From: Desulfobacteraceae bacterium | Lineage (GTDB): Bacteria > Desulfobacterota > Desulfobacteria > Desulfobacterales > Desulfosarcinaceae | Reading direction: 5' to 3' | Length of the DNA stretch: 40,069 bases | Assembly: GCA_003599575.1 (NCBI GenBank) | Contig: QZKV01000139.1 | Location: 1 to 40,069, forward strand | Shown: positions 24,519 to 33,878 of the stretch, in pieces | Layout of the letters: every line of letters begins with the position of its first letter | How positions within the stretch are numbered: position 1 is the stretch's first letter | Made by a program: the position numbers and the translations under genes | Notes under the pieces: model-generated | Told to the model about the DNA's origin: nothing | The model's database searches: none | What the model saw: the letters and a program-made list of their open reading frames with translations, nothing else

Positions 24519-25828
24519 TGAAATTCTTCGAACAATGGGGTCAGTTCATGATGAAGGGGGCCCGCGCCTACGGCCGGTGGGAAATCGATAATGCCGGGAT
24601 CATTCTGGGCGACCGCAGGCGCTGGATCGTTCTGGGGCTCATGTTGCTGCCGGTCATTCTGGGCGGTTTCGTTTTTGCGGATGAGATCGGCAACGCCCTG
24701 CCGGATGTTTTGGGCGGCAAGAAAGCCTACAGCCCTGCGTTTTACTCCAACTTCATTTTTGTCGCCTCGATTCTCATCGGCATAGGCGCCGGCCTGATCA
24801 CCGGGGCGATCGGCGCGGGCGGCGGATTTATCATCGCTCCGGCTTTGATGAGCGCCGGCATTAAAGGCATTCTGGCGGTGGGCACCGATCTGTTCCATAT
24901 TTTTGCCAAGGCCATCATGGGCAGCGTCATCCATCGCAAGCTGGGCAATGTGTCGGTGCCGCTGGCGGCGGTCTTTCTGATCGGCGCCATGCTCGGCGCC
25001 ACGGGCGGCGGATTGGTCAACCGCCTGCTGTATGAGAAAAATCCGGTGCTCAGCGACGCCTTTATCACCACCATATACGTATTGATGCTCGGTTTTCTGG
25101 GCGCTTACGCGCTGCTCGATTATCTTCGCTCACGCAAGACGATTGCAGGCGAAGTCGAAAGCGAAGGCCATGGTCACAGCGGCAATGCGGAAGGGACCGA
25201 TATGGGCGGATTGCCGCGCAAGCTTCAGTCGATCAATGTGCCTCCCATGATTCGATTCGATCACGCGCTGACCCCCGGCGGCCGCGCCATTTCATGGCTG
25301 TTCCTGGTGCTCTCGGGCGCCCTGGTGGGCCTGGCGGCCGGCATCATGGGGGTGGGCGGCGGTTTTCTGACCTTCCCCATTTTTGTCTACATGCTGGGGG
25401 TCTCTTCCATGACCACGGTGGGGACCGATATCTTCCAGATCATCTTTACCGCCGGTTATGCCGCCATCACCCAGTATGCGGTTTACGGATTTATTTTCTA
25501 TACCCTGGCCATGGGAATGTTGCTGGGCAGCCTGATCGGCATCCAGATAGGCGCCATGGTCACCAAGGTGGTGCCGGGCATTACGATCCGCGGCTTTTAC
25601 GCCATGGCCGTGCTGGCAGGTTTCGTCAACCGCTTCTTTGCGCTGCCCTCCAAGCTGGCCGCCATGGAGTTGATTCCGCTTTCGCCGGCCGCGGGGGCCG
25701 TGCTCAATAAAATCGGTATTTGGGCTTTTTTTATCGTCATCGGCATTTTTGCCGTGTGGGTCATCGGCACTTTCATCAAAAACATCGCCGTGCTTAAAGG
25801 GGAGGAGGACCACTATGATCGCCGATAA
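24518..25828 (+). CDS. TauE/SafE (TSUP) family permease, long form
   Basis: A 436-residue membrane protein, longer than the usual 250-residue TSUP. An amphipathic N-terminus and an extra TM precede two TSUP halves. The repeat signature appears twice: ITGAIGAGGGFIIAPALMS (about 95-113) and AAGIMGVGGGFLTFPIFVY (about 278-296), each followed by a VGTD(L/I)F motif. A His-rich loop (EGHGHSGNAEG) separates the halves. Substrates of this family are small anions such as sulfite, thiosulfate or sulfonates. It is coupled to the upstream response regulator and to the downstream two-TM protein, whose start lies inside its 3' end. Confidence 0.88.
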   Translation: MKFFEQWGQFMMKGARAYGRWEIDNAGIILGDRRRWIVLGLMLLPVILGGFVFADEIGNALPDVLGGKKAYSPAFYSNFIFVASILIGIGAGLITGAIGAGGGFIIAPALMSAGIKGILAVGTDLFHIFAKAIMGSVIHRKLGNVSVPLAAVFLIGAMLGATGGGLVNRLLYEKNPVLSDAFITTIYVLMLGFLGAYALLDYLRSRKTIAGEVESEGHGHSGNAEGTDMGGLPRKLQSINVPPMIRFDHALTPGGRAISWLFLVLSGALVGLAAGIMGVGGGFLTFPIFVYMLGVSSMTTVGTDIFQIIFTAGYAAITQYAVYGFIFYTLAMGMLLGSLIGIQIGAMVTKVVPGITIRGFYAMAVLAGFVNRFFALPSKLAAMELIPLSPAAGAVLNKIGIWAFFIVIGIFAVWVIGTFIKNIAVLKGEEDHYDRR

Positions 25829-26501
25829 AAAGACTTTCAGTCTCGGCCTGATTCTGCTCGTCACCTTCAGCGCCGTGCTGGTGGCCATCTTCATGCCCCT
25901 GATGCATGGTCAAAACGGTTTGCAGTATTTGGATCATCTTTATAATTCCATTTCCAAGGGATCGGCCAACTACATTCCCAAAGCAGCTCGCGCGGTCGAA
26001 TCGGTGGCCGGGCAGCAGATTGAGGTGACCCTGCACATGGCGTCGCCCCAACAGGCCGAGCAAACGGCCAGGCTCTTCAGTACCGGTGGTGCGCAGGTCA
26101 GCGCCGCCGATGCCGCTCTCAAGGTTTCCGGAGATCTGGGTCCGATCCTTTCCAACAGCCTGGAGGATGCCGGATTCATGTACGCCAACAACGCCGCGGC
26201 GGTGCAAACAAAATACGGTTACGAGGCGCGCCGCGTTTTGTACAATTGGTGGTTGGCCTGCACGGCCATGGAAGAAGCTTTGAACAAGCAGGAAAACTTC
26301 AAACAGGCGGCGCTTGTGCATACCGTCATCACCAAAGCCCTTGAGCCCGCTTATAACTACTACGGCATTGAGCCCCAAAACATCAGGGAACGCCTCGGAG
26401 TTGTGATTTTCTCCCTGATTTTCTACGTAGTTTACACCCTGTGGTACGGCTTCGGCATCATGTATCTGTTCGAGGGCTGGGGGATGCGCCTGGAGCATTG
26501 A
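25815..26501 (+). CDS. Two-TM protein with extracytoplasmic domain, TSUP-associated
   Basis: A 228-residue protein anchored by an N-terminal TM (LGLILLVTFSAVLVAIFMPL) and a C-terminal TM (LGVVIFSLIFYVVYTLWYGF). Between them lies a mostly helical domain of about 160 residues, presumably periplasmic, with no recognised family. The start is set by GGAGGAGG at 25801. It overlaps the TSUP gene by 14 bases and touches the start of the phosphotransferase gene (TGATG). Its likely role is accessory subunit or sensor for the permease; this is inference from strict coupling only. Confidence 0.8.
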   Translation: MIADKKTFSLGLILLVTFSAVLVAIFMPLMHGQNGLQYLDHLYNSISKGSANYIPKAARAVESVAGQQIEVTLHMASPQQAEQTARLFSTGGAQVSAADAALKVSGDLGPILSNSLEDAGFMYANNAAAVQTKYGYEARRVLYNWWLACTAMEEALNKQENFKQAALVHTVITKALEPAYNYYGIEPQNIRERLGVVIFSLIFYVVYTLWYGFGIMYLFEGWGMRLEH

Positions 26502-29122
26502 TGGAACGTTTGCGCGCTTTATACAGCAGATTTCGCAATCGCGCCCGCCAGCAGCCGACCAAGGCTGAAGCCGAAGCCTTGCGGATTGCTTTTAAAGAGC
26601 GCTACCATCAATTCAAGCTGATTCTCAGCGCCAACAACAAAGCACTCGATCTCATGGCTGAAATTGAACGCGCCTTGCAGGGGACCACGCCGTTCGGCAT
26701 GCAATTTGTCCGCTCGCGGTGCACGCGGATCTCCACCAGCGTGTTTCAGATCGTCCAGCATATCAACGCCCTGGCGCCCGGAAAATATGCGGTCCTGTTC
26801 CAGGTGTTCAAGCAAGTCCAAAAACGGATCAATCCATTCGTCCACCTTCCGGCTCCGGATACAAAAGGTCCTTTGGTCATGCCCCTTGCAACGGTCGACA
26901 AGACCAGCGCCGATCTGGTTGGCCCCAAACTGGCCAACCTGGCCGAACTGGCCGCGCAGCTGGGGCTGCGCATTCCGGACGGATTTGTCATCACCTCCAG
27001 CGGTTTTGAAAGTTTCATGGGTGCCGGTGATCTTCAAGCCGAAATCAACCGGCGCATTCAATCCGCCGAGATCGAACGCAGCGATCAAATGTTTGCCCTG
27101 AGCGCGGCCATCCAAAACGTGGTCATCCAATCGGCCGTACCGCAGATCCTAGAAGAAAAAATCATGGCCGAGCTGCAGCGCATGGAAGCGGCGGCGGGCA
27201 AGCCGCTCCGGCTGGCGGTGCGCAGCAGCGCCTTGGGAGAAGATCTGGCCGGAACCTCCTTTGCGGGCCAGTATCGCTCGGTGCTTAACGTGGGCAAAGA
27301 GGCGCTGACGGCAGCCTACAAAGAGGTGGTGGCCAGCGCGTACGGCTTGACCGCGATGACCTACCGCCGCAACCGCGGAATCCCCGATGAGGATGTGGTG
27401 ATGTGCGTCGGCTGCCTGCAAATGGCCGATGCCACCGCCGGCGGCGTGCTGTATACCCGCAATCCCATGGATATCCGTGATGAAACCATGCTCATCCACG
27501 CCAATTGGGGCTTGCCCAAATCGGTTGTGGACGGGACCACCGATACGGACCGCTTTGTCATCCGCCGTGACCGGCCGCCGCACATCCAAACCAAGCAGAT
27601 CCCCCGCAAAGCCCAGCAATATGTGTGCTACCCGGAAGAAGGCGTTTGCCGGATGGCCCTGACCGGCTCCCAATCCGAGCACCCCTGCCTGAGCGATGCG
27701 CAGGCCCTGGCCCTGGCGCAATTGGGCCTGCGCATCGAAACCTTTTATGGTGTCCCTCAGGATATCGAATGGGTATTGGACGACCAGGGTCAATTTATCA
27801 TTTTGCAGTGCCGTCCATTGCAGCAATTTGAACCACCGGCCGTGGCTCCTCCCGATTCGCGCCGCCCCGCATGCCTGTCCGGCGGGCAAACCGCCAGCCC
27901 GGGTGTGGGGTCCGGAAACGTTTTCATCGTGACCAAGGCGGCCGACGCTCTCCAGTTTCCCGAGGGCGCGGTACTTGTCACCACACAGGCCCTGCCGCGC
28001 TGGGCCGCCCTATTGGACCGCGCCGCCGCCGTGATCACCGAACAGGGCAGTCCGGCCGGCCATTTGGCCAATGTGGCCCGTGAATTTTCCGTACCGGCCC
28101 TTGTTGGAATGGCCGGGGCCACCACGGCGCTGCGCATGGGGCAGTGTGTGACGGTGGATGCCGGCGGCCGCAAAATTTACGACGGCCGCATCGAGGCGTT
28201 GCTGGCGCATGCCGATCAGCCGCGCAACTTGATGGCCGGCAGCCGGGTCTGGCAACTGCTGGAGGGAGCCGCCGGGCATATTGTGCCCTTGCACCTGCTC
28301 AATCCCGAGGGGCCGGAATTCAAAGCCGAGCGCTGCCGCACGTTTCACGATATCACGCGCTATTGCCATGAGAAAGCGGTTGCCGAAATGTTTCGTTTCG
28401 GCAAGGATCACTACTTTCCGGAGCGCTCAAGCAAGCAATTGCGTGCTCAAATTCCCATGCAATGGTGGGTTTTGAATCTGGATGACGGTTTTCAGACCGA
28501 AGTGGAGGGCCCTTTTGTTGAATTGGACAACATTCTGTCGATTCCCATGCTGGCCTTGTGGTCCGGCATCACCGCCTTTCCCTGGCAGGGTCCACCGCCA
28601 ATGGATGGAAAGGGATTCATTTCGGTCATGTTCCAAGCCACCGCTAATCAGGCCTTGCTGCCTACGGTCCGCTCCAGCATGGCCAACCGTAATTACTTCA
28701 TGATTTCCAGGAACTATTGCAGCCTGCAATCGCGGTTGGGATTTCACTTTTCCATCGTCGAAACCCTTGTGGGGGATCGCACCGGCGAAAACTATATCAA
28801 TTTTCATTTTAAAGGCGGCGGCGCCGATTTCTCCCGCAGGCTCAAAAGGGTTCTATTTATCAAAGAGATACTGGAACCATGCGGTTTCCACATCCGCATC
28901 CAGCAAGACGCCCTGAATGCGCGCGCCGAACAGAGTGACCGCAATACCATGGTCCGGCTTCTGAAAGTGTTGGGCTACATCCTGATTCATACGCGCCAGC
29001 TGGACATGATCATGGCCAACACGGCCCTCTTGAATCGTTACCGGAACAAAATCCGTTCTGATATCGACACCTTTTTGAACCCCGGCGCGGCCCGGCAAAA
29101 ACCGGCTGGGGCGCCGTCTTAA
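26501..29122 (+). CDS. PEP synthase/PPDK-like phosphotransferase without recognisable TIM barrel
   Basis: An 873-residue protein. After a helical N-terminal region (1-130) comes a PPDK/PEP-synthase ATP-grasp domain (about 135-440) with KLANLAELAAQLGLRIPDGF, VRSSALGEDLAGTSFAGQY, TRNPMD and QDIEWVLD...QCRPLQ. Then a swivelling phosphohistidine domain (about 465-565) has TEQGSPAGHLANVAREF (His521). The remaining 300 residues lack the GLLRTE-type and other PEP-utiliser barrel motifs and do not resemble them. The protein should therefore form a phosphohistidine from ATP, but its final acceptor is unknown, as in rifampin phosphotransferase-type enzymes, where the domains are rearranged. It sits in the middle of a two-component/TSUP cluster, suggesting a regulatory or transport-linked phosphotransfer. 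Confidence 0.82.
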   Translation: MERLRALYSRFRNRARQQPTKAEAEALRIAFKERYHQFKLILSANNKALDLMAEIERALQGTTPFGMQFVRSRCTRISTSVFQIVQHINALAPGKYAVLFQVFKQVQKRINPFVHLPAPDTKGPLVMPLATVDKTSADLVGPKLANLAELAAQLGLRIPDGFVITSSGFESFMGAGDLQAEINRRIQSAEIERSDQMFALSAAIQNVVIQSAVPQILEEKIMAELQRMEAAAGKPLRLAVRSSALGEDLAGTSFAGQYRSVLNVGKEALTAAYKEVVASAYGLTAMTYRRNRGIPDEDVVMCVGCLQMADATAGGVLYTRNPMDIRDETMLIHANWGLPKSVVDGTTDTDRFVIRRDRPPHIQTKQIPRKAQQYVCYPEEGVCRMALTGSQSEHPCLSDAQALALAQLGLRIETFYGVPQDIEWVLDDQGQFIILQCRPLQQFEPPAVAPPDSRRPACLSGGQTASPGVGSGNVFIVTKAADALQFPEGAVLVTTQALPRWAALLDRAAAVITEQGSPAGHLANVAREFSVPALVGMAGATTALRMGQCVTVDAGGRKIYDGRIEALLAHADQPRNLMAGSRVWQLLEGAAGHIVPLHLLNPEGPEFKAERCRTFHDITRYCHEKAVAEMFRFGKDHYFPERSSKQLRAQIPMQWWVLNLDDGFQTEVEGPFVELDNILSIPMLALWSGITAFPWQGPPPMDGKGFISVMFQATANQALLPTVRSSMANRNYFMISRNYCSLQSRLGFHFSIVETLVGDRTGENYINFHFKGGGADFSRRLKRVLFIKEILEPCGFHIRIQQDALNARAEQSDRNTMVRLLKVLGYILIHTRQLDMIMANTALLNRYRNKIRSDIDTFLNPGAARQKPAGAPS

Positions 29123-29268
29123 CGAAATGAAACCAAGTTGCCTGTTTGCCATAATGGTCGAAATAGTCTACTTAAATTGAGCAGCCATCGGGTTCGATGC
29201 GGACGCACGGCAGATCGTCGCCTCCGGGAAAGCGCCACGATGATCTCAGGCCGCAGCAGGAGACCGAA

Positions 29269-30837
29269 ATGAAGCGCAAAATACCCCTACGCACCCGACT
29301 CTTTCTCGTCATGAGCGCCCTGGTGGGCATCACGGTGATGGGTGGTTTGGTCATGATCTGGTACACCCACCGCATAGAAGGGGTGTTGAACACGATTATC
29401 GAAAAGGATATCGCCGCTTATCAAGCGGCCGAAACGCTGCAGGTGGCCTTGATCAATCAAAAGGGATTTGTCACCTATTACTTCCAGGACGGCAATCCTG
29501 ACTGGCTGCGGCAATTGGGAGAATACCGCCAAATCTTCCGCATGCGCCTGCTGGAGGCTTACAGCATTGCGGAAAATCCCCATCAGCGGGAAACCCTGGC
29601 GCGCATTGAAAAAGAGTATGAACATTATACCGCGACCAAAGACAAGGTCATAGGCTATTATAAATCCGGTTTGCGCCAGGAGGGGGCCATTTTGCACCAG
29701 AGCGCACGCGAACACTTTTATTCGCTCATAGAATTATGCGAAAATTATAAAAAGTTTCACACCCAGGGCATCATGGCGGCCAAGCAGGAGACCCTCGTGC
29801 AAGCCGTCCGGTTGCGCATCATCGCCGTCAGCGCCATGATCGGCAGCATCGGGCTGGCGGTCGTCTTATCCGCCATTTTGATCGGCCAGATTTTACAGCC
29901 GGTCAACCGCATGTTCGAGGCTGCCAGCCGCAGCGGCGCCATAGAATATCCCAACAACGTGGTGGCGGCATTGAGCCAAAAAGTCCACGGCCTGATCGAA
30001 GATATGGATCAGACCCATCTTGAGCTGGCCCGCAGCCGCGAAAGCCTGCTGCAAGCCGAAAAACTGGCCATGGTCGGCAAACTGGCGGCCGGCATGGCCC
30101 ACAGCATCCGCAATCCCTTTACTTCGGTAAAAATGAGGCTTTTTTCGCTGAACCGTTCACTGGAGCTCAACGACGAGCAAAAGGAAGATTTTCAAGTCAT
30201 TTCCGAAGAGATCCGGCATATCGATACGATCGTGCAAAACTTCCTCGAATTTTCGCGCCCGCCTAAACTCAAAATGCAGGTTCTCAGCCCTTCCAGCGTG
30301 GTGGACATGGCTGTGCAACTGCTGCAGCATCGTCTCAAATCCTACGATGTGGCCGTAACGGTTGAACGCGGCCAAACGCTGCCCGAAGTGTCGGTCGATC
30401 CGGAGCAGCTCAAAGAAGTCCTGGTGAACTTGATCATCAACGCCTGCGAAGCCATGGTGAACGGGGGCCAAATCAACATAACCGAAAGAACCGCGACCGA
30501 CGACCAAGGCAAGCCGATGATCGAGCTGCAGGTGACGGACACCGGACCGGGCATTCCGGAAAACCTGACCGGCAAGGTTTTTCAACCTTTTTTTACGACC
30601 AAGGAAGAGGGCACCGGCCTGGGATTGAGCATCGTCGAGCGCATCATTCACGAGCATGGCGGCAAGATCCGCTTGGAACCCAATAAAGGGTTGGGCGCCA
30701 AATTCATCATTACCCTGCCGGTGCTGGAATTTGAAAGAACGGCCGATTGCAAACCTGCCGCGGGGAGGAAGAACATAGCCAGGCCCCTCGCAGAGCGCTC
30801 ACAGGGGCCGCAAGAAAAACCATCTTCGAAGGAGTAA
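29269..30837 (+). CDS. Membrane sensor histidine kinase
   Basis: A 522-residue kinase with TM1 at about 12-32, a helical periplasmic sensor domain (33-180, 4-helix-bundle like), TM2 at about 184-207, a short HAMP-like/linker segment and a HisKA domain with His278 (GMAHSIRNPF; the usual Glu after His is Ser). The HATPase domain has NLIINACEAM, DTGPGIP and GTGLGLSI. A hydrophilic tail of about 40 residues ends the protein. The start at 29269 has GGAG upstream. The sigma-54 regulator gene begins 3 bases after the stop, so the two form a cognate pair. The ligand is unknown. Confidence 0.93.
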   Translation: MKRKIPLRTRLFLVMSALVGITVMGGLVMIWYTHRIEGVLNTIIEKDIAAYQAAETLQVALINQKGFVTYYFQDGNPDWLRQLGEYRQIFRMRLLEAYSIAENPHQRETLARIEKEYEHYTATKDKVIGYYKSGLRQEGAILHQSAREHFYSLIELCENYKKFHTQGIMAAKQETLVQAVRLRIIAVSAMIGSIGLAVVLSAILIGQILQPVNRMFEAASRSGAIEYPNNVVAALSQKVHGLIEDMDQTHLELARSRESLLQAEKLAMVGKLAAGMAHSIRNPFTSVKMRLFSLNRSLELNDEQKEDFQVISEEIRHIDTIVQNFLEFSRPPKLKMQVLSPSSVVDMAVQLLQHRLKSYDVAVTVERGQTLPEVSVDPEQLKEVLVNLIINACEAMVNGGQINITERTATDDQGKPMIELQVTDTGPGIPENLTGKVFQPFFTTKEEGTGLGLSIVERIIHEHGGKIRLEPNKGLGAKFIITLPVLEFERTADCKPAAGRKNIARPLAERSQGPQEKPSSKE

Positions 30838-30840
30838 GCG

Positions 30841-32286
30841 GTGGCAACGATTCTGATCATTGACGACGACGATCAACTGCGCAAGAGTTTCACCAGGCTG
30901 CTGACCGAAGAAGGTTATGCGGTCCAAAGCGCCGCCTCGGGCGAAGCGGGTCTGCGCATTGTGCGGGAAAAATTGCCTGATCTGGTGATCTTGGATGTCC
31001 GTCTGCCCGGCATGAGCGGGCTGGACACCTTTCAGGCCATTCATGCCATCGAGCACCGGTTGCCGGTCATCATCATGACCGCTTACGGCACCACGGAAAC
31101 CGCCATCAAAGCCACCAAGCTGGGTGCGTTCGATTATGTCCTTAAACCGTTCGACATTCCGGATATGTTAAATACCCTCAAGCAAGCCCTGGAGGCCGGC
31201 AGGTTCATGCGATCCACCGTGGCCGTGGACGGCAGGCCCGGGGAAACCACCCATGAGGCCATCATCGGGCGCGGGTCGGCCATGCAAAAAGTCTACAAGG
31301 CCATCGGACGTGTAGCGGCCACCGATGCCACGGTTCTTATCCGCGGCGAATCGGGCACCGGCAAAGAACTGGCCGCGCGGGCCATTTACCAGCACAGCCT
31401 GCGCGCCAACCGTCCTTTTTTGGTCATCAATTGCGTGGCCATCCCGGATACCCTGCTCGAAAGCGAGTTGTTCGGTTATGAAAAGGGGGCCTTTACGGGC
31501 GCCAGTCACCGCCGGGTAGGAAAGATCGAACAGGCCTCGGGGGGCACCATTTTTCTGGATGAGATCGGTGACATGCCTCTCAATCTGCAGTCCAAAATGC
31601 TGCGCCTGCTTCAGGAAAAGAGCATCGAGCGCCTGGGCGGCCGCGAGACCATTCCAGTGGATGTACGGATCATAGCCGCCACCAACCGCGATCTGGAAAA
31701 CCTGATCACCCAGGGCCAATTCCGCGAGGACCTTTACTACCGGCTGAAGGTGATCACTATCTGGCTGCCGCCGTTGAGCCAACGCACGGAAGATATTTCC
31801 CTGCTCAGTGAATATTTTTTGACCCGCTTCTCTCAAGAACTGGGGATCGACAACCCCGGCTTGACCAAAGAGGCCATCAGCGCCCTTGCGCAACGGGGCT
31901 GGCCCGGTAATGTGCGCGAGCTGGCCAACACCCTGCAAAAAGCATTGATTTTCAATCGCGGCACCCCCATCAGCATGGCCGATATCGCCCAGGCTGCGGG
32001 GCAAGATTCCGAACAGGCTCAAAAAAGCGCCGCCTCGGCGGAAGAAGCGATCCGGCTCTGGGCGCGTCGGGAGATTTTGGGGCAAACCGAAGGCAATGTG
32101 TTCGAGGCATGCATGGACCATTTCGCCAGCCTTCTCATCACCGAAGCGCTCAACGTGACCGACGGCAATCGTTCGCGGGCCGCAAAACTCCTTGGGCTTT
32201 CGCGGCCGACCCTGCATTCCAAGATAGAAAAATACAACCTCAAGATTCAAACCTCGGTGAAGACAAATGCCTGGCCGGCATCGTAG
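30841..32286 (+). CDS. Sigma-54-dependent response regulator (NtrC family)
   Basis: A 481-residue activator beginning with GTG after GGAG. The receiver domain (1-120) has Asp52 (ILDVRLPGMSG) and Lys102 (VLKPFD). The AAA+ domain (about 140-375) has Walker A GESGTGKE, the sigma-54 contact loop GAFTGA (216-221), Walker B GGTIFLDEIGD and the arginine-finger region FREDLYYRLKVI. A Fis-type HTH closes the protein (GNRSRAAKLLGLSRPTLHSK). It activates sigma-54 RNA polymerase when phosphorylated by the adjacent kinase. A near-consensus sigma-54 promoter lies 160 bases past its stop, before uspA. Confidence 0.96.
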   Translation: MATILIIDDDDQLRKSFTRLLTEEGYAVQSAASGEAGLRIVREKLPDLVILDVRLPGMSGLDTFQAIHAIEHRLPVIIMTAYGTTETAIKATKLGAFDYVLKPFDIPDMLNTLKQALEAGRFMRSTVAVDGRPGETTHEAIIGRGSAMQKVYKAIGRVAATDATVLIRGESGTGKELAARAIYQHSLRANRPFLVINCVAIPDTLLESELFGYEKGAFTGASHRRVGKIEQASGGTIFLDEIGDMPLNLQSKMLRLLQEKSIERLGGRETIPVDVRIIAATNRDLENLITQGQFREDLYYRLKVITIWLPPLSQRTEDISLLSEYFLTRFSQELGIDNPGLTKEAISALAQRGWPGNVRELANTLQKALIFNRGTPISMADIAQAAGQDSEQAQKSAASAEEAIRLWARREILGQTEGNVFEACMDHFASLLITEALNVTDGNRSRAAKLLGLSRPTLHSKIEKYNLKIQTSVKTNAWPAS

Positions 32287-32445
32287 CCGATGACGCCCCA
32301 AGTCTGCCCGGCCTGCTTTGCCCTTGGATTGGCCAATTGACAGGCTGTAAAGAACTTCGACAGCTTTGCGGTTGCGGCGGACCGGCGGTTCCGGCGATAC
32401 AAGTTGATTTTTGATCATATTCAGTATTTTCCCCAGGCGCAGACA

Positions 32446-32463
32446 TTGGCATATCCTTTGCTC
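32446..32463 (+). promoter_or_regulatory. Sigma-54 (-24/-12) promoter upstream of the uspA-type gene
   Basis: TTGGCATATCCTTTGCTC matches the sigma-54 consensus TTGGCAC-N5-TTGCT with exactly 10 bases between the invariant GG and GC and one mismatch in the core. The start would be near 32473, about 83 bases upstream of the UspA ATG. The adjacent NtrC-type regulator is the obvious activator. Confidence 0.75.
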
Positions 32464-32555
32464 ATCCATATGGTGCGCGCAATTGGCTGATAACCGGATT
32501 ACAAACAAATCACTTAGTTGCCCACACCCTTGAAGGCACACCAAAGGAGCACTTT

Positions 32556-33023
32556 ATGCCCAACATCAACACAATCATGGTGGCGATTGATTTTTCAAAA
32601 TACAGCCTGCCGACCGCCCAGTATGCCACGGAACTGGCGCGTGATCTGGGCGCGGACCTGATCTTCGTGAATGTGATCAACCAACGCGACATCGATGCGG
32701 TTCAAACCATTATGGCTTCGTACGCCAATTTTCAGGCTGATCAATTCATCAGTGAAAAGCTGCGCGAACGACATGCCGCGTTGGAGGATCTGATGCGCAA
32801 GTGCCATGCCGATCCGTCCGCGCGCGGCGTGGTGCGCATCGGCGTGCCCTATCAGAAATTGCTGGAAGTGATCGATGAAGAAACGCCCGATCTGCTCGTC
32901 ATGGCAACCAAGGGGCGTTCGGACCTGGCCGATGTGGTCATGGGCTCCTGCGCCCGAAGCATGTACCGCCGCAGTCCTATTCCACTGCTGAGCATTCGCG
33001 GCGACAAGTTCTTTAACCAATGA
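32556..33023 (+). CDS. Universal stress protein (UspA family)
   Basis: A single-domain USP of 155 residues. The start strand TIMVAIDFSKYS and the ATP-loop region MATKGRSDLADVVMGSCARSM are visible. The classical nucleotide motif is G-x2-G-x9-G-S/T; here the first Gly is Ala (ATKG), but the rest fits, so ATP binding is likely but not certain. AAAGGAG precedes the ATG. It is the first gene after the sigma-54 promoter and probably heads an operon with the CBS-domain gene and the hydrolase. Confidence 0.93.
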   Translation: MPNINTIMVAIDFSKYSLPTAQYATELARDLGADLIFVNVINQRDIDAVQTIMASYANFQADQFISEKLRERHAALEDLMRKCHADPSARGVVRIGVPYQKLLEVIDEETPDLLVMATKGRSDLADVVMGSCARSMYRRSPIPLLSIRGDKFFNQ

Positions 33024-33140
33024 TCGGCCGGAGCCGTTTTCCTGGACACCGTTGGACGCCAGCAACGGCGGTCCTCGAAAGCAGACCGATTTCCATCGGC
33101 ATTTATCAAAAATCACCTTCACCTATCAAGGAGTACGACT

Positions 33141-33827
33141 ATGCTGGTCAAATATTGGATGAGTCGAGATGTCGTCACCGTCTCGCCCGAAGATTCCATG
33201 AAATGCGCCATGGATCTGATTAAAAGGAATCAGATCCGGCAATTGCTCGTGATGGCAAAGGACGGACAGTTAAAAGGTATGCTCAGCGACGGCGACCTGA
33301 AACGTGCATCCGCGTCGGACGCGACCACCCTGGACATACATGAGCTCATTTACCTGCTGGATAAAGTCAAAGTGGCCGACATCATGAGCCAGCCGGTCAT
33401 AACGGTGCCGATCGACTATACAATTGAAGAAGCCGCCGAAATGCTGCAAAAGCATAAGATCTCAAGCATGCCCGTCCTGGCCGCCGACGGCAGCGTGCGC
33501 GGGATCATCACCCGCAGCGACCTTTTTCGCGCCCTGGTTTCGCTGACCGGCCTGCATGACCGCGGATTGCACATCGCCCTGATGCTGGAGGACCGTCCCG
33601 GATCGATCATGGAGGTCGCCAACCTGGTGCGTCAGATCGGCGGCAAAATGGCCAGCATTCTGACTTCCTACAATCGTTGCCCCGAGGGATACCGCCGGGT
33701 CTATCTGCGCATTTACAACATCGATCGCAGCAGGATCGACACCCTCCTGGACCAGATCGTCGGCACAGCCAAATTGCTGTACATGGTGGACCATCGTGAG
33801 AACCGGCGCGAGATTTTCAGCGAGTAG
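33141..33827 (+). CDS. Tandem CBS-domain protein with C-terminal ACT-like domain
   Basis: The 228-residue protein has a CBS pair (about 1-135: VKYWMSRDVVTVSPEDSMKC, VADIMSQPVITVPIDYTIEE, GIITRSDLFRALVSL) followed by an ACT-like segment (about 143-215: HIALMLEDRPGSIMEVANLV). This AcuB-like layout usually binds adenine nucleotides and a small ligand to report energy or metabolite state. No catalytic domain is attached. AAGGAG lies upstream of the ATG. It lies 117 bases after uspA and fits a stress/energy-sensing regulon. Confidence 0.92.
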   Translation: MLVKYWMSRDVVTVSPEDSMKCAMDLIKRNQIRQLLVMAKDGQLKGMLSDGDLKRASASDATTLDIHELIYLLDKVKVADIMSQPVITVPIDYTIEEAAEMLQKHKISSMPVLAADGSVRGIITRSDLFRALVSLTGLHDRGLHIALMLEDRPGSIMEVANLVRQIGGKMASILTSYNRCPEGYRRVYLRIYNIDRSRIDTLLDQIVGTAKLLYMVDHRENRREIFSE

Positions 33828-33878
33828 CAGGCGCTTCCCGCTCAACGCAAGGGCTCCGCAGTTGGGAAAGAATGCACT

